Shown here one piece after another: positions 8,207-15,571 of a stretch of 23,203 nt of DNA. The translations under genes and the position numbers were made by a program. Source of the DNA: CAYJPA01 sp964371945 (GTDB lineage: Bacteria; Chloroflexota; Chloroflexia; Thermomicrobiales; UBA6265); contig CAYJPA010000090.1 of assembly GCA_964371945.1 (NCBI GenBank), positions 1 to 23,203 on the forward strand. The letters run 5' to 3'. Each line of letters starts with the position of its first letter. The stretch's first letter is position 1. The notes below the pieces were generated by a model. It was not told the origin of the DNA. It did no database searches and saw only the letters and a program-made list of their open reading frames with translations.

Positions 8207-9132
8207 GGCATCACCTCTGCGGGTACCTCGAACGTTACCGTATGCCAGGTCGCCCCACCATCGGTTGATCGCATGATTCCTCCCTCGACAAGACCGGCAA
8301 GCACGGTTTCTCCGGCTGGCGCGGGGACGAGAAGGAGCGACAGTACAATGCCCATTGCGCTGATCCGCTCCCAGGTTTCACCCGCATCGTTGGAACGGAT
8401 GATGCCTTCCGACGTCGAGGCAAGAACGAGGCTTGGCGTGACTCGCGACCAGGTCAGCGCCGTCACCCCGCCGTCGCGAAGCGTTGGGACTGCGAGCCAG
8501 GTCCGGCCTCCGTCCGGAGATCGGAAGAGCCCGTCCGCCTCCGTTCCAGCCAGGATGACGCCCATGGCACGGAACTCAGGAGCAAGCGCGAGGCATTGCA
8601 CAGCGGGCTGCGGTGCCGGGAGCGGCAACGAGTTCCATGCTTTCCCTCCGTTGCGCGTGCGGTAGAGTCCGCTCGCGGTTCCGGCAAATCCCGTGTTGTC
8701 CATTGCGAATGACGGAGAGCACGTCAGCGCAATCGTCTCCAGATCGAGCAAGCCTGCATTGGCGGTCATCCAGGTTGTTCCGCCGTCGGGCGAGCGGAAT
8801 ATCCCGTCGGTCTCGGTGCCGGCCAACCCGATCTGTTCGCCCAGACGATCTTGACTGAGTGACAGCGCGGTAATCGGACTGCCGACAAGCGTCGTCTGCC
8901 ACGAGTTGCCGGCGTCGCTCGAACGCTGCAATCCGCTCGGGCCGCCGGCCAGCAGCAACCCGGGCCCCTGAGTGCTTCCCAAAACGGCCAGCGCGTGCGC
9001 AATGAGCCGTGTTCGAGACATCAATTTCCAGGTGAGTCCGGTGTCGTCGGACTGATAGATCCCGTCAGAAGTCGCGGCGGCGAGTTGATGTCCGATCGAG
9101 ACAAAAGAGAAGACGGAAGGGTTGCCGCTCAT
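8203..9132 (-). CDS. Seven-repeat Asp-box (BNR/sortilin-like) beta-propeller protein
   Basis: The 309-residue protein consists almost entirely of seven repeats of about 43 residues, each with an Asp-box of the form S/T-x-D-x-G-x-T/S-W. They start at residues 28 (SDDTGLTW), 71 (SSDAGNSW), 114 (SPDGGTTW), 159 (TRNGGKAW, degenerate), 205 (SPDGGRTW), 247 (SNDAGETW) and 289 (STDGGATW). Most boxes are preceded by a G-hydrophobic-x-R strand pattern, such as DGIFRS. Seven such units predict a closed seven-bladed propeller. There is no signal peptide or membrane segment, so it should be cytoplasmic. Asp-boxes occur in sialidases, sortilins and photosystem assembly factors; the sialidase catalytic arginines and FRIP motif are not evident, so a binding or scaffold role is more likely than hydrolysis. 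The start overlaps the chaperonin stop by 4 bases (ATGA), and the end overlaps enzyme B likewise. Confidence 0.85.
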   Translation of the reverse strand: MSGNPSVFSFVSIGHQLAAATSDGIYQSDDTGLTWKLMSRTRLIAHALAVLGSTQGPGLLLAGGPSGLQRSSDAGNSWQTTLVGSPITALSLSQDRLGEQIGLAGTETDGIFRSPDGGTTWMTANAGLLDLETIALTCSPSFAMDNTGFAGTASGLYRTRNGGKAWNSLPLPAPQPAVQCLALAPEFRAMGVILAGTEADGLFRSPDGGRTWLAVPTLRDGGVTALTWSRVTPSLVLASTSEGIIRSNDAGETWERISAMGIVLSLLLVPAPAGETVLAGLVEGGIMRSTDGGATWHTVTFEVPAEVMP

Positions 9133-10976
9133 GGAGTCGTTGCTCGCGCTGGCGCCGGTCCCCGTACGAGCGTCCCGGTCATAAGCGTCGTGACTGCGGC
9201 ACTGACGCTCGTTTCGATAACCTGCCTCAACACGAGGTACGCATCAAGAAGGCCCGATTCCCAGGGTTCGACCCATTGGCCACGAATCGCATCGAACACC
9301 CGGTCCGGAGCGAGGCGATATGCATCGTTCACGATCGGGGCTTCATCGAGGCCCGCGTTTGCCGCGATCACGCGCGCCGGCTCCTCGAGCGCGCGCGCGA
9401 AGAGTCGAGCGCCAACCTGCTCGTCGCCGGAGAGATCGAGCTCACGCACCGCTCGAGCGGCCGCGATCAGACTACCACCACCACCGGGCACCACGCCCCC
9501 GCGAAAGGCTGCCCGGCCGGACGCAACCGCGGCCTCGACGCGCTGTTGAAGTTCCTTCTGCTCGCCTTTGGTCTGCGCTCCGACGCGCACGATCGCCGAG
9601 ATGCCCGACAAACGACCAATTCGCTCCCGAAGTTTTCCGCGGGCATCTTCATCTTGAGCTCGTTCGAGCTCGAGTCGGACTTCGGCGAGACGCTCTCGAA
9701 CGGCGGCACGGTCGCCCCGCCCTCCCAGTACGCCAGACATGCCTTTGGTAGCCCACCCCTGGCGCGCGGAGCCAAGGTCTCTGCGATGCACCTCAGCCAA
9801 GCGGTCTCCGCGCGCCTGCCGAAACAGGCGCGCCCCGGTCAACAGTGCCATCTCCTCGATCGCCCGCTCCTTCTGCCCAACAGGTGTGGGCGCCTTGACC
9901 GCAAGGAGACCGCGCTCCCGATTCGAAACGAGAACCGCGAGCACGACGTCGTTGAAGCCAGGCGCGACGATCATCAACGGGCGTTCCTCGGCGCTAGTGC
10001 ACTCGATCGCGGGGACAATCTCGGATGCGCTCGACAGGTCGAAATCCGCCACGAGAATCAAGGGTTCGTCGAGTGTCGTCATCAATTGATCGTCGCCGAG
10101 GAGGTAACTGGATGCGCACCCTTCGTTCCATCTGACACCGTCGACATACTCGCACTGGGTGCCGGCGCCGAGTGCATCGCGAACAAGCAACACTCCATCG
10201 GGTCCTACGGCTTCGAGCGCTTCTCCGATCAAGAGCGATACGGCTTCGTCCTGGATCGAGCTCGCGATCACGGACGCGATCTCGCTCGGTAGCTCGATGG
10301 GCCGCGCGAGACGACACAGCTCGGCCTGGGCCTCAGCTGCAGCTCGATCGATCCCACGCCGCAAAGCCAGGGGATCGCCGCCGGCCCCGGCGTAGTTCAT
10401 CGCGCCTTCGATCAAGCGACTCGCGAAGACCGCGGCGGTTGCGCCGCCATCACCAACGCCTTCATGGACACACCAGACCAGATGGCGCAGCAGCATGGCG
10501 CCCATGTTCTCGAATGACCCTTCGATCTCGATCGTCCGGCGCAAAATGATCGCGGCGCGATCAAGCACCTCCGGTGGGTCGGCGCCGGCGAGCGGCGCGA
10601 TCGCGACCGTTCGCGCGGTCGGACCGAGGGTCGGCCTAACGAGGGCGGCCATGGTGACGATTCCACGGAGAAGTGCGGCCCGCGCTTCGGCTCCCGCAAG
10701 GACCGAGCGCCCGCGCATGCGCGGGCGCTCAGCCGGTTTCGGTGGTCTCGAGGCCAACGGTTGGGCCCTCCTTCCGGTCACTCCGAGCGCACGTCCCATC
10801 ACGGCTGCACGCTGCATCAGTTCCTGGATTCTTGCGCGGCATTCAGAAGGAGTACGAACGGCACCGATCGCGACGAATGGCAAGCGCGGAAGTATTCGAC
10901 CGCACAACGAGCGGACGCTGCCGAACTGCCAGGACCCACGGGGGCCGAATCGCAGAAGCTCTCGTGTCAAGGTCAA
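9129..10976 (-). CDS. Divergent GroEL/Cpn60-type chaperonin with N-terminal extension
   Basis: From about residue 92 to the end the 615-residue protein aligns by eye along the whole of GroEL. Landmarks are VRPTLGPTARTV (113-124), FENMGA (155-160), GDGGATAAVFA (175-185, GroEL GDGTTTATVLA), a full apical domain with VKAPTPVGQKERA, VVPGGGGSL (495-503) and GLLDAY (575-580, Asp578 matching the adenine-site D495). The position of the ATPase Asp398 appears to be Gly412, and the D52 region is rearranged, so ATP hydrolysis is probably weak or lost. The C-terminus lacks GGM repeats. The first ~90 residues are an extension of unknown function. I give the TTG start because it makes a 4-base TTGA overlap with the upstream stop, matching the next three junctions; ATGs at 10820 and 10718 are alternatives. 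No groES gene is present. Confidence 0.85.
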   Translation of the reverse strand: MTLTRELLRFGPRGSWQFGSVRSLCGRILPRLPFVAIGAVRTPSECRARIQELMQRAAVMGRALGVTGRRAQPLASRPPKPAERPRMRGRSVLAGAEARAALLRGIVTMAALVRPTLGPTARTVAIAPLAGADPPEVLDRAAIILRRTIEIEGSFENMGAMLLRHLVWCVHEGVGDGGATAAVFASRLIEGAMNYAGAGGDPLALRRGIDRAAAEAQAELCRLARPIELPSEIASVIASSIQDEAVSLLIGEALEAVGPDGVLLVRDALGAGTQCEYVDGVRWNEGCASSYLLGDDQLMTTLDEPLILVADFDLSSASEIVPAIECTSAEERPLMIVAPGFNDVVLAVLVSNRERGLLAVKAPTPVGQKERAIEEMALLTGARLFRQARGDRLAEVHRRDLGSARQGWATKGMSGVLGGRGDRAAVRERLAEVRLELERAQDEDARGKLRERIGRLSGISAIVRVGAQTKGEQKELQQRVEAAVASGRAAFRGGVVPGGGGSLIAAARAVRELDLSGDEQVGARLFARALEEPARVIAANAGLDEAPIVNDAYRLAPDRVFDAIRGQWVEPWESGLLDAYLVLRQVIETSVSAAVTTLMTGTLVRGPAPARATTP

Positions 10977-12091
10977 ATCGCCTGCCGCTGGATCTTGACG
11001 AGGCGCCCCTCTCGCGCGGACTGGTAGGTGGCGTCAACGACCTCCATCACTCGCAGGTTGTCGATATCGGTCACGGGAGGAGGCGTGTTCGTTTCGATCG
11101 CTGTCACGAACGCCCGAGTCAGTTCTCGCAAGGCGTCTACCCAGTGTTCCGGCACCGCGTACTCGACGAAATCCGCGCCAAGCGACGGCGCTCCCCACAC
11201 CCTCATCTTTGGTTCCGGCCGGATCGAATAGGAGATACCGCCGTTTTCGAAGGCGATCACGATATCGAGCCGAATTTGATCGGAAATAGCGTCGGAGGCG
11301 ATCAATGCCGTACCTCCGTTGCTCAGGAGATAGTGAGCAACCCCGTAATCCTCGACATCGAACTGCGGATAGCGCAGCTTGCGCATATCGGCGAGGACCT
11401 CGACGAATTCCACGCCGAAGAGCCAACGGGTGAGATCGATCGGGTGGTCGCCGTGGGTGAGCCAGCCACCACCCGGCGTCGCCGCGGGATCGGTCCAATC
11501 CGAGAGCAGTGTGTCCTCCCATTCGCTTTTGCGAATCGATCCCGTGTTGTATGCGCAATAGAGGTGGAAGGGCTTGCCAAGCTCGCCGGTGTCGACGATG
11601 CGCTTTATCAAATTCCAGGTATGCCACATGCGGAAGTTATAACCGCCCATCAAAAGCACCCCGGCGTCGCGGCAGGCTCGGATCATCTCCATGCCTTCGG
11701 CCGCGGACATGCACATCGGCTTGTCCGAAAGGACATGCTTCCCACCGGCCGCGAGCGCTTTGGTGATCTCGCGGCGCAGGCTCGTGCGCGCGGTGATCAC
11801 CGCTCCCTGGATGTCGGAATTGGCGAATTCTTCAAGGCTGCTGTAGCCCTTCGCACCCGTCAATTCAACGAGCCGTTCGAGATGACGTGGTTCGTCATCC
11901 CACACCGCGGTGATGTTGAGAAAATCGACATCGCGCAGGCTTTCACAGAAGTTGATGGCGTGAGGCCAGAGATCATATCCCGCCACTCCAAGCCGGAAGG
12001 TTCCCTCATTGGACGACGACTTCACCGTGCCTCCGCCACCGCCGATCTGTTCGCCGGTGACATCGTCAAATCGTTTTGCGTTATCCGACAT
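10973..12091 (-). CDS. Gfo/Idh/MocA family oxidoreductase (enzyme C, DKP variant)
   Basis: The 372-residue protein is a more divergent Gfo/Idh/MocA member. After a polar, glycine-rich 30-residue leader, the Rossmann strand FRLGVAGYDLWPHA starts at residue 32. The usual EKP is replaced by SDKPMCM, with the catalytic Lys at 124. GGGWLTHGDHPIDLTRWLFG (207-226) carries the His/Asp pair of the substrate site. The family oxidises or reduces sugars and cyclitols with NAD(P). I chose the ATG at 12091 because GAGG lies nine bases upstream; ATGs at 12097 and 12106 are in frame but badly spaced. The start overlaps the end of enzyme D by 11 bases. Its TGA overlaps the TTG proposed for the chaperonin. Confidence 0.88.
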   Translation of the reverse strand: MSDNAKRFDDVTGEQIGGGGGTVKSSSNEGTFRLGVAGYDLWPHAINFCESLRDVDFLNITAVWDDEPRHLERLVELTGAKGYSSLEEFANSDIQGAVITARTSLRREITKALAAGGKHVLSDKPMCMSAAEGMEMIRACRDAGVLLMGGYNFRMWHTWNLIKRIVDTGELGKPFHLYCAYNTGSIRKSEWEDTLLSDWTDPAATPGGGWLTHGDHPIDLTRWLFGVEFVEVLADMRKLRYPQFDVEDYGVAHYLLSNGGTALIASDAISDQIRLDIVIAFENGGISYSIRPEPKMRVWGAPSLGADFVEYAVPEHWVDALRELTRAFVTAIETNTPPPVTDIDNLRVMEVVDATYQSAREGRLVKIQRQAI

Positions 12092-13154
12092 CGTCATTCG
12101 CCTCACTCAGTTTCACCGATGCGCCGTGTTTTACGGACAACTCGATTGCGCGCTCCAACCGGATCGCCGCGATCCCGTCCTCGATCGTGGCGCCCGGCGT
12201 TCCGCCGTCGCGCACCCGCTCGACGAAATCCCGTAGCTCACCGACGAATCCATGGATGTCGAGACTGTTCTGGTCGTCGGCCGGCCGAATGTCCTCGGGC
12301 TCCCAGTAGAACGTCGGGGTTCCGTCAGGCAAGATTCCGATGACCCGCCGCCAGTTCTCAACGAAGACGCGCCCGCCGACTCCGGTCACCGCCACGCGTT
12401 CGCTCTGATTAATGTGCGCTCCCTCAAGGCAGTTCGTGTTGATCAAGCCGACCGCGCCGTTCCCGAAGCGAAGCACGACCGCATACCCGTCAAGTCCGAA
12501 GCCGCGACTGACGCGCTCGGCGAAGACCGACTCGATGTCGCCCATGAAGAAGCGCGGCAAATCGAGGTGGTGAGTCGCAAACCCATTTAAGAAACGGTAG
12601 ACGTCAATTGGGTATTGTCCGTAGGTGTACCGGGACTCCCAAACCGACGGTTGCCCGAAGGCGGGCTGCTGCATGAAGGCCTTCGCCCGCTGATACGGCT
12701 GCGAAAACCGCTTCATGTATCCGACGGCAAGCATCTTCCCCGCGCGGCGGGCTGCCTGGGCCATCGCCTCCGCCTCGGCGATCGATTCCGCCGGCGGTTT
12801 CTCGACCCAGACATGAACGCCTAGTTCAAGACATTCAATCGCTGCCTGTGCCTGGCGCTTCGGGTGCATGCAGACGATGACCGCATCCAGACGCTCGGCT
12901 TCGATCATGTTCCGGTGGTCGGTATAGACCGCATCCACATGATGGAATGCCGCGACGCGTTCGGCCAAGTCGCGCTTGTGATCAGCCAGTGCGATCAGTT
13001 GCGCCAGGAGAGGCGGTTGCGACCGCCCTTCCTGGCTGAGTACGAGTGCCGGCAAACCCGCCGGTGAACCGCCGAATGCGGCGCGAAGGCTGGGATAGAG
13101 ACTCATCCGGGCGTGTTCGCCGCAGCCGACGAACCCGACGCGCAACGGTTCCAT
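12081..13154 (-). CDS. Gfo/Idh/MocA family oxidoreductase (enzyme D)
   Basis: The 357-residue protein begins MEPLRVGFVGCGEHARMSLYPSLR when read in short pieces, with the nucleotide loop GCGEHA at 10-15. VEKPPAES gives the catalytic Lys119, followed by GYMKRFSQPYQRA, and ATHHLDLPRFFMGD (193-206) gives the His/Asp motif. It shares these unusual blocks (GCGxHA, YPSLR, YTDHRxM, MKRFSxPYxRA, HHLDLxRFFMGD, TNCLE) with enzyme E just upstream, so the two are tandem paralogs with probably related substrates. The ATG has a strong GGGGGGAG four bases upstream. The spacing from enzyme E is 13 bases. It ends inside the start of enzyme C. Confidence 0.92.
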   Translation of the reverse strand: MEPLRVGFVGCGEHARMSLYPSLRAAFGGSPAGLPALVLSQEGRSQPPLLAQLIALADHKRDLAERVAAFHHVDAVYTDHRNMIEAERLDAVIVCMHPKRQAQAAIECLELGVHVWVEKPPAESIAEAEAMAQAARRAGKMLAVGYMKRFSQPYQRAKAFMQQPAFGQPSVWESRYTYGQYPIDVYRFLNGFATHHLDLPRFFMGDIESVFAERVSRGFGLDGYAVVLRFGNGAVGLINTNCLEGAHINQSERVAVTGVGGRVFVENWRRVIGILPDGTPTFYWEPEDIRPADDQNSLDIHGFVGELRDFVERVRDGGTPGATIEDGIAAIRLERAIELSVKHGASVKLSEANDDVG

Positions 13155-13167
13155 TGTGCTCCCCCCG

Positions 13168-14244
13168 TTAGTTGATCTCGCTGATCGCGACCGGGCGCCC
13201 TTCAGCGGCGGATCGCTTGGCGGCCAACTCGATCTTCAAGTGCGCGATCCCATCGTCGATATTTGGGACCGGGGTGCGTCCGTCGCGCGCGGCCTCGACG
13301 AATTCGCGGACCTCGCCCGTGTATCCGTGCACCGTCCGGAAATCGAGCAGGTCGGTCGGCAACTGATCGTGCGGTTCCCAGACGAAGGGCGATTCCGCGT
13401 CGCCGAGATAACCGGTGACCTTGCGCCAGTCGTTGACCTCCACCCAGCTCCCACGGCCGGTGATCATGACTCGCTCCTGCACTCGTTCGAGGCAATTCGT
13501 CTGGAGGAACCCGACCGCGCCGCTCGTGAACTGGAACAAGATCATCCACGCCTCCTCCTGCGGAATGCTCATGTCTCGATCCTTAAGCACCTCGGCGTAA
13601 CTCAGCGCTCGCTTTCCATCTCCCTGACGCGAGGCATACATCGCGAACACCGACGCCACGTCGCCCATGAAGAAGCGGGCGAGATCGAGGTGGTGACAGG
13701 AAAACGCGTTCAGGAAGTTATAGACCTGGGGTGCGGCATATTGCTTGTAGTTGTATCGAGCCTCGTAGCTCGTGATCGGTCCGAATTCCGGCCGCTGGAT
13801 CAACGATTGGGCGCGCAGGTACGGCTCGGAAAAGCGCTTCATGAAGGCGATCATGACCGATTTCCCGGAGCGGTCACACGCCTCTTTGATCGCGTAGGCG
13901 TCCTCGATCGTCTCGGTCGGTGGTTTTTCAATCAAGACCGGCAACCCGGCATTGAGGCAATCGATCGAGACCCCGGCTTGATCCCGCGGATGAAGCACCG
14001 CGATCACGCAGTCGAGATCTTCCTTCTCGAGCATCTGGCGGTGATCGGTGTAGTAGCGATCGAACGCGAAGACTTTGGCATTGCGCTTCGCAAGGTGCTC
14101 CTGCAAGTCGCAACACGCGACAAGCTCGCCGATCGGCTCACTCAATGATGGCGAGCCCGTGATCCCAAGTCGCAATGAAGGATAGATGTTTTGCGTCGCG
14201 TGTCCGCCGCAGCCGACGAACCCGATTCTCATCAACCGTCCCAT
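13168..14244 (-). CDS. Gfo/Idh/MocA family oxidoreductase (enzyme E)
   Basis: The 358-residue protein is the tandem paralog of enzyme D. IGFVGCGGHATQNIYPSLR is the N-terminal Rossmann loop, IEKPPTETIE holds the catalytic Lys107, FMKRFSEPYLRAQ follows, and SCHHLDLARFFMGD (182-195) forms the His/Asp substrate motif. A segment near residues 200-225 (ASRQGDGKRALSYAEVLKDRDM) is an insertion relative to D and may change the substrate pocket. The start at 14244 was preferred over the internal ATG at 14232 because GAGAGGAG lies nine bases upstream. The 99-base gap before it contains a short hairpin (14312-14325) but no U-tract, so transcription probably continues from the zinc dehydrogenase. Confidence 0.92.
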   Translation of the reverse strand: MGRLMRIGFVGCGGHATQNIYPSLRLGITGSPSLSEPIGELVACCDLQEHLAKRNAKVFAFDRYYTDHRQMLEKEDLDCVIAVLHPRDQAGVSIDCLNAGLPVLIEKPPTETIEDAYAIKEACDRSGKSVMIAFMKRFSEPYLRAQSLIQRPEFGPITSYEARYNYKQYAAPQVYNFLNAFSCHHLDLARFFMGDVASVFAMYASRQGDGKRALSYAEVLKDRDMSIPQEEAWMILFQFTSGAVGFLQTNCLERVQERVMITGRGSWVEVNDWRKVTGYLGDAESPFVWEPHDQLPTDLLDFRTVHGYTGEVREFVEAARDGRTPVPNIDDGIAHLKIELAAKRSAAEGRPVAISEIN

Positions 14245-14311
14245 GTGCGTATGCTCCTCTCAAACTGGACAACCATGCCGGCGCGGCCGGATGCGTCGCT
14301 TCGCCTGCACC

Positions 14312-14325
14312 CCTCCGGAAGGAGG
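14312..14325. repeat. Small hairpin CCTCC-GGAA-GGAGG in the gap before enzyme E
   Basis: A five-base GC-rich stem with a four-base loop sits in the 99-base spacer between the zinc dehydrogenase stop and enzyme E. It has no following U-run, so it is not a normal intrinsic terminator. It could slow decay of the mRNA or lower downstream expression, but it may be chance. Confidence 0.25.
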
Positions 14326-14343
14326 TTCACCCTGACCATCGCA

Positions 14344-15489
14344 CTATGCGGTGGGTCCATTCGGCGCAATCGCGATCTTGATCGCGTCGCGCCCGTCGAT
14401 ACGATATCCACCACCGAGCGCACTGATTCCCTCCGCGACACGGTCGATCGGAAGTTGATGGGAAACCATCGCTCGGTAGGGGAAACCGCCCTTTTCGAGC
14501 ACGCGCAGCGCCAGAGCGTAGTGCCTCACGCTTGTGCCCGCTATGCCAGCTAATATCGCCTTCTTGCTCACGAGGTCGCGATATGGGCTAAACGGGATTT
14601 CGCCGCTGTCGGTAGCGTTGCCGATTTCGGAGAGTGCGCCGCCGGGGCGCAGATAGGCGATGCCTTCGGTGACCGTTCCGGCGATGCCGGTCGCACCGAC
14701 CACGACATCGGCGCCGATGCCGCCGATCGTCTCCTCGCGAACGATATGGATCCGCTCCTCCGCCGATGGCACATCCGCGATATCGATGCAGACATCGGCG
14801 CCACACTCGCGCGCCAGGTCCAACCTGCCCTTCGGACCGCCGACGACGATGATGCGAAGGGCACCGGAGAGTCTGGCGACCGCGACGGCCGGCAGTCCGA
14901 TGCCACCGGAACCTTGAATCACCACCGTATCGCCGATCGTAATCGGAGTCCGCTCGAACCCATTGATCGAATTGGAGAGCGGTTCAAGCATGACCGCGGT
15001 GGCGGGATCGAGCTCCGTCTTGAACATGACGTAGCGATTTGGCTGAAGCCGGAGCAGCTCGGCGTATCCACCGCCGAAGACGTGCACGCGCACGTCGTCG
15101 ACCGTGTCAAGCGAAGAGCGTCCGGCGGCCTTATTGGCGCAGAGACCGGGTTGCTGCAACACGATGCAGGCGTAGCATTGCCCGCACGCGCCTCCGGTGG
15201 CGATGGTCACCACGCGGTCCCCGAGCTTGACCGACCGACCGGCGAAATCCGTGGTCACATTTTCGCCCAGCGCGTGCAGTATTCCCACGTTTTCATGTCC
15301 CAGAAGCACCGGAAACGGGTGATTCGGCCAGTGTCCCCGGAAGACGTGGTAATCCGTGCCACACATCCCGGCCAACTCCTGGCGAACAATCACGCCGCCC
15401 GGATCGGGTGTCGGAAGATCGAATTCGCGAATCGCGAACGAACCGTTGGCTTGTTCGAGGACGCTCCCTCGACTGAGAAATTGCTTCAT
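14344..15489 (-). CDS. Zinc-dependent medium-chain alcohol/polyol dehydrogenase
   Basis: The 381-residue protein is a zinc-binding medium-chain dehydrogenase. GMCGTDYHVFRGHWP gives catalytic-zinc Cys43, LLGHENVG gives His65 and Glu66, and MLEPLSNSING gives the later ligand-region Glu169. ACGQCYACIVLQQPGLC (101-117) is the structural zinc lobe with four cysteines. IQGSGGIGLPA (191-201) is the NAD(P) loop GSGGIG. The family oxidises alcohols, polyols and amino alcohols. The start has AGAGG five bases upstream. An 82-base AT-rich gap separates it from the preceding dehydrogenase, the most AT-rich spot in the operon, and might hold an internal promoter, though I see no good paired hexamers. Confidence 0.92.
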   Translation of the reverse strand: MKQFLSRGSVLEQANGSFAIREFDLPTPDPGGVIVRQELAGMCGTDYHVFRGHWPNHPFPVLLGHENVGILHALGENVTTDFAGRSVKLGDRVVTIATGGACGQCYACIVLQQPGLCANKAAGRSSLDTVDDVRVHVFGGGYAELLRLQPNRYVMFKTELDPATAVMLEPLSNSINGFERTPITIGDTVVIQGSGGIGLPAVAVARLSGALRIIVVGGPKGRLDLARECGADVCIDIADVPSAEERIHIVREETIGGIGADVVVGATGIAGTVTEGIAYLRPGGALSEIGNATDSGEIPFSPYRDLVSKKAILAGIAGTSVRHYALALRVLEKGGFPYRAMVSHQLPIDRVAEGISALGGGYRIDGRDAIKIAIAPNGPTA

Positions 15490-15571
15490 GGACGCCTCTT
15501 TCCCTAGGTTTTACAACGGCAAATGGTCGGTCGGTTATTAAGAAAAATAGGGCAACGCGTCTGCGGCCGTT

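Noticed and set aside
7238..8665. A 475-residue plus-strand open frame opposite enzyme B and the propeller gene
   Set aside because: It covers two genes with clear motifs on the other strand and shows no recognisable domain.
10673..12343. A 556-residue plus-strand open frame opposite enzyme C and the chaperonin start
   Set aside because: It is antisense to conserved Gfo/Idh/MocA and chaperonin sequence, and its composition is that of a complementary frame.
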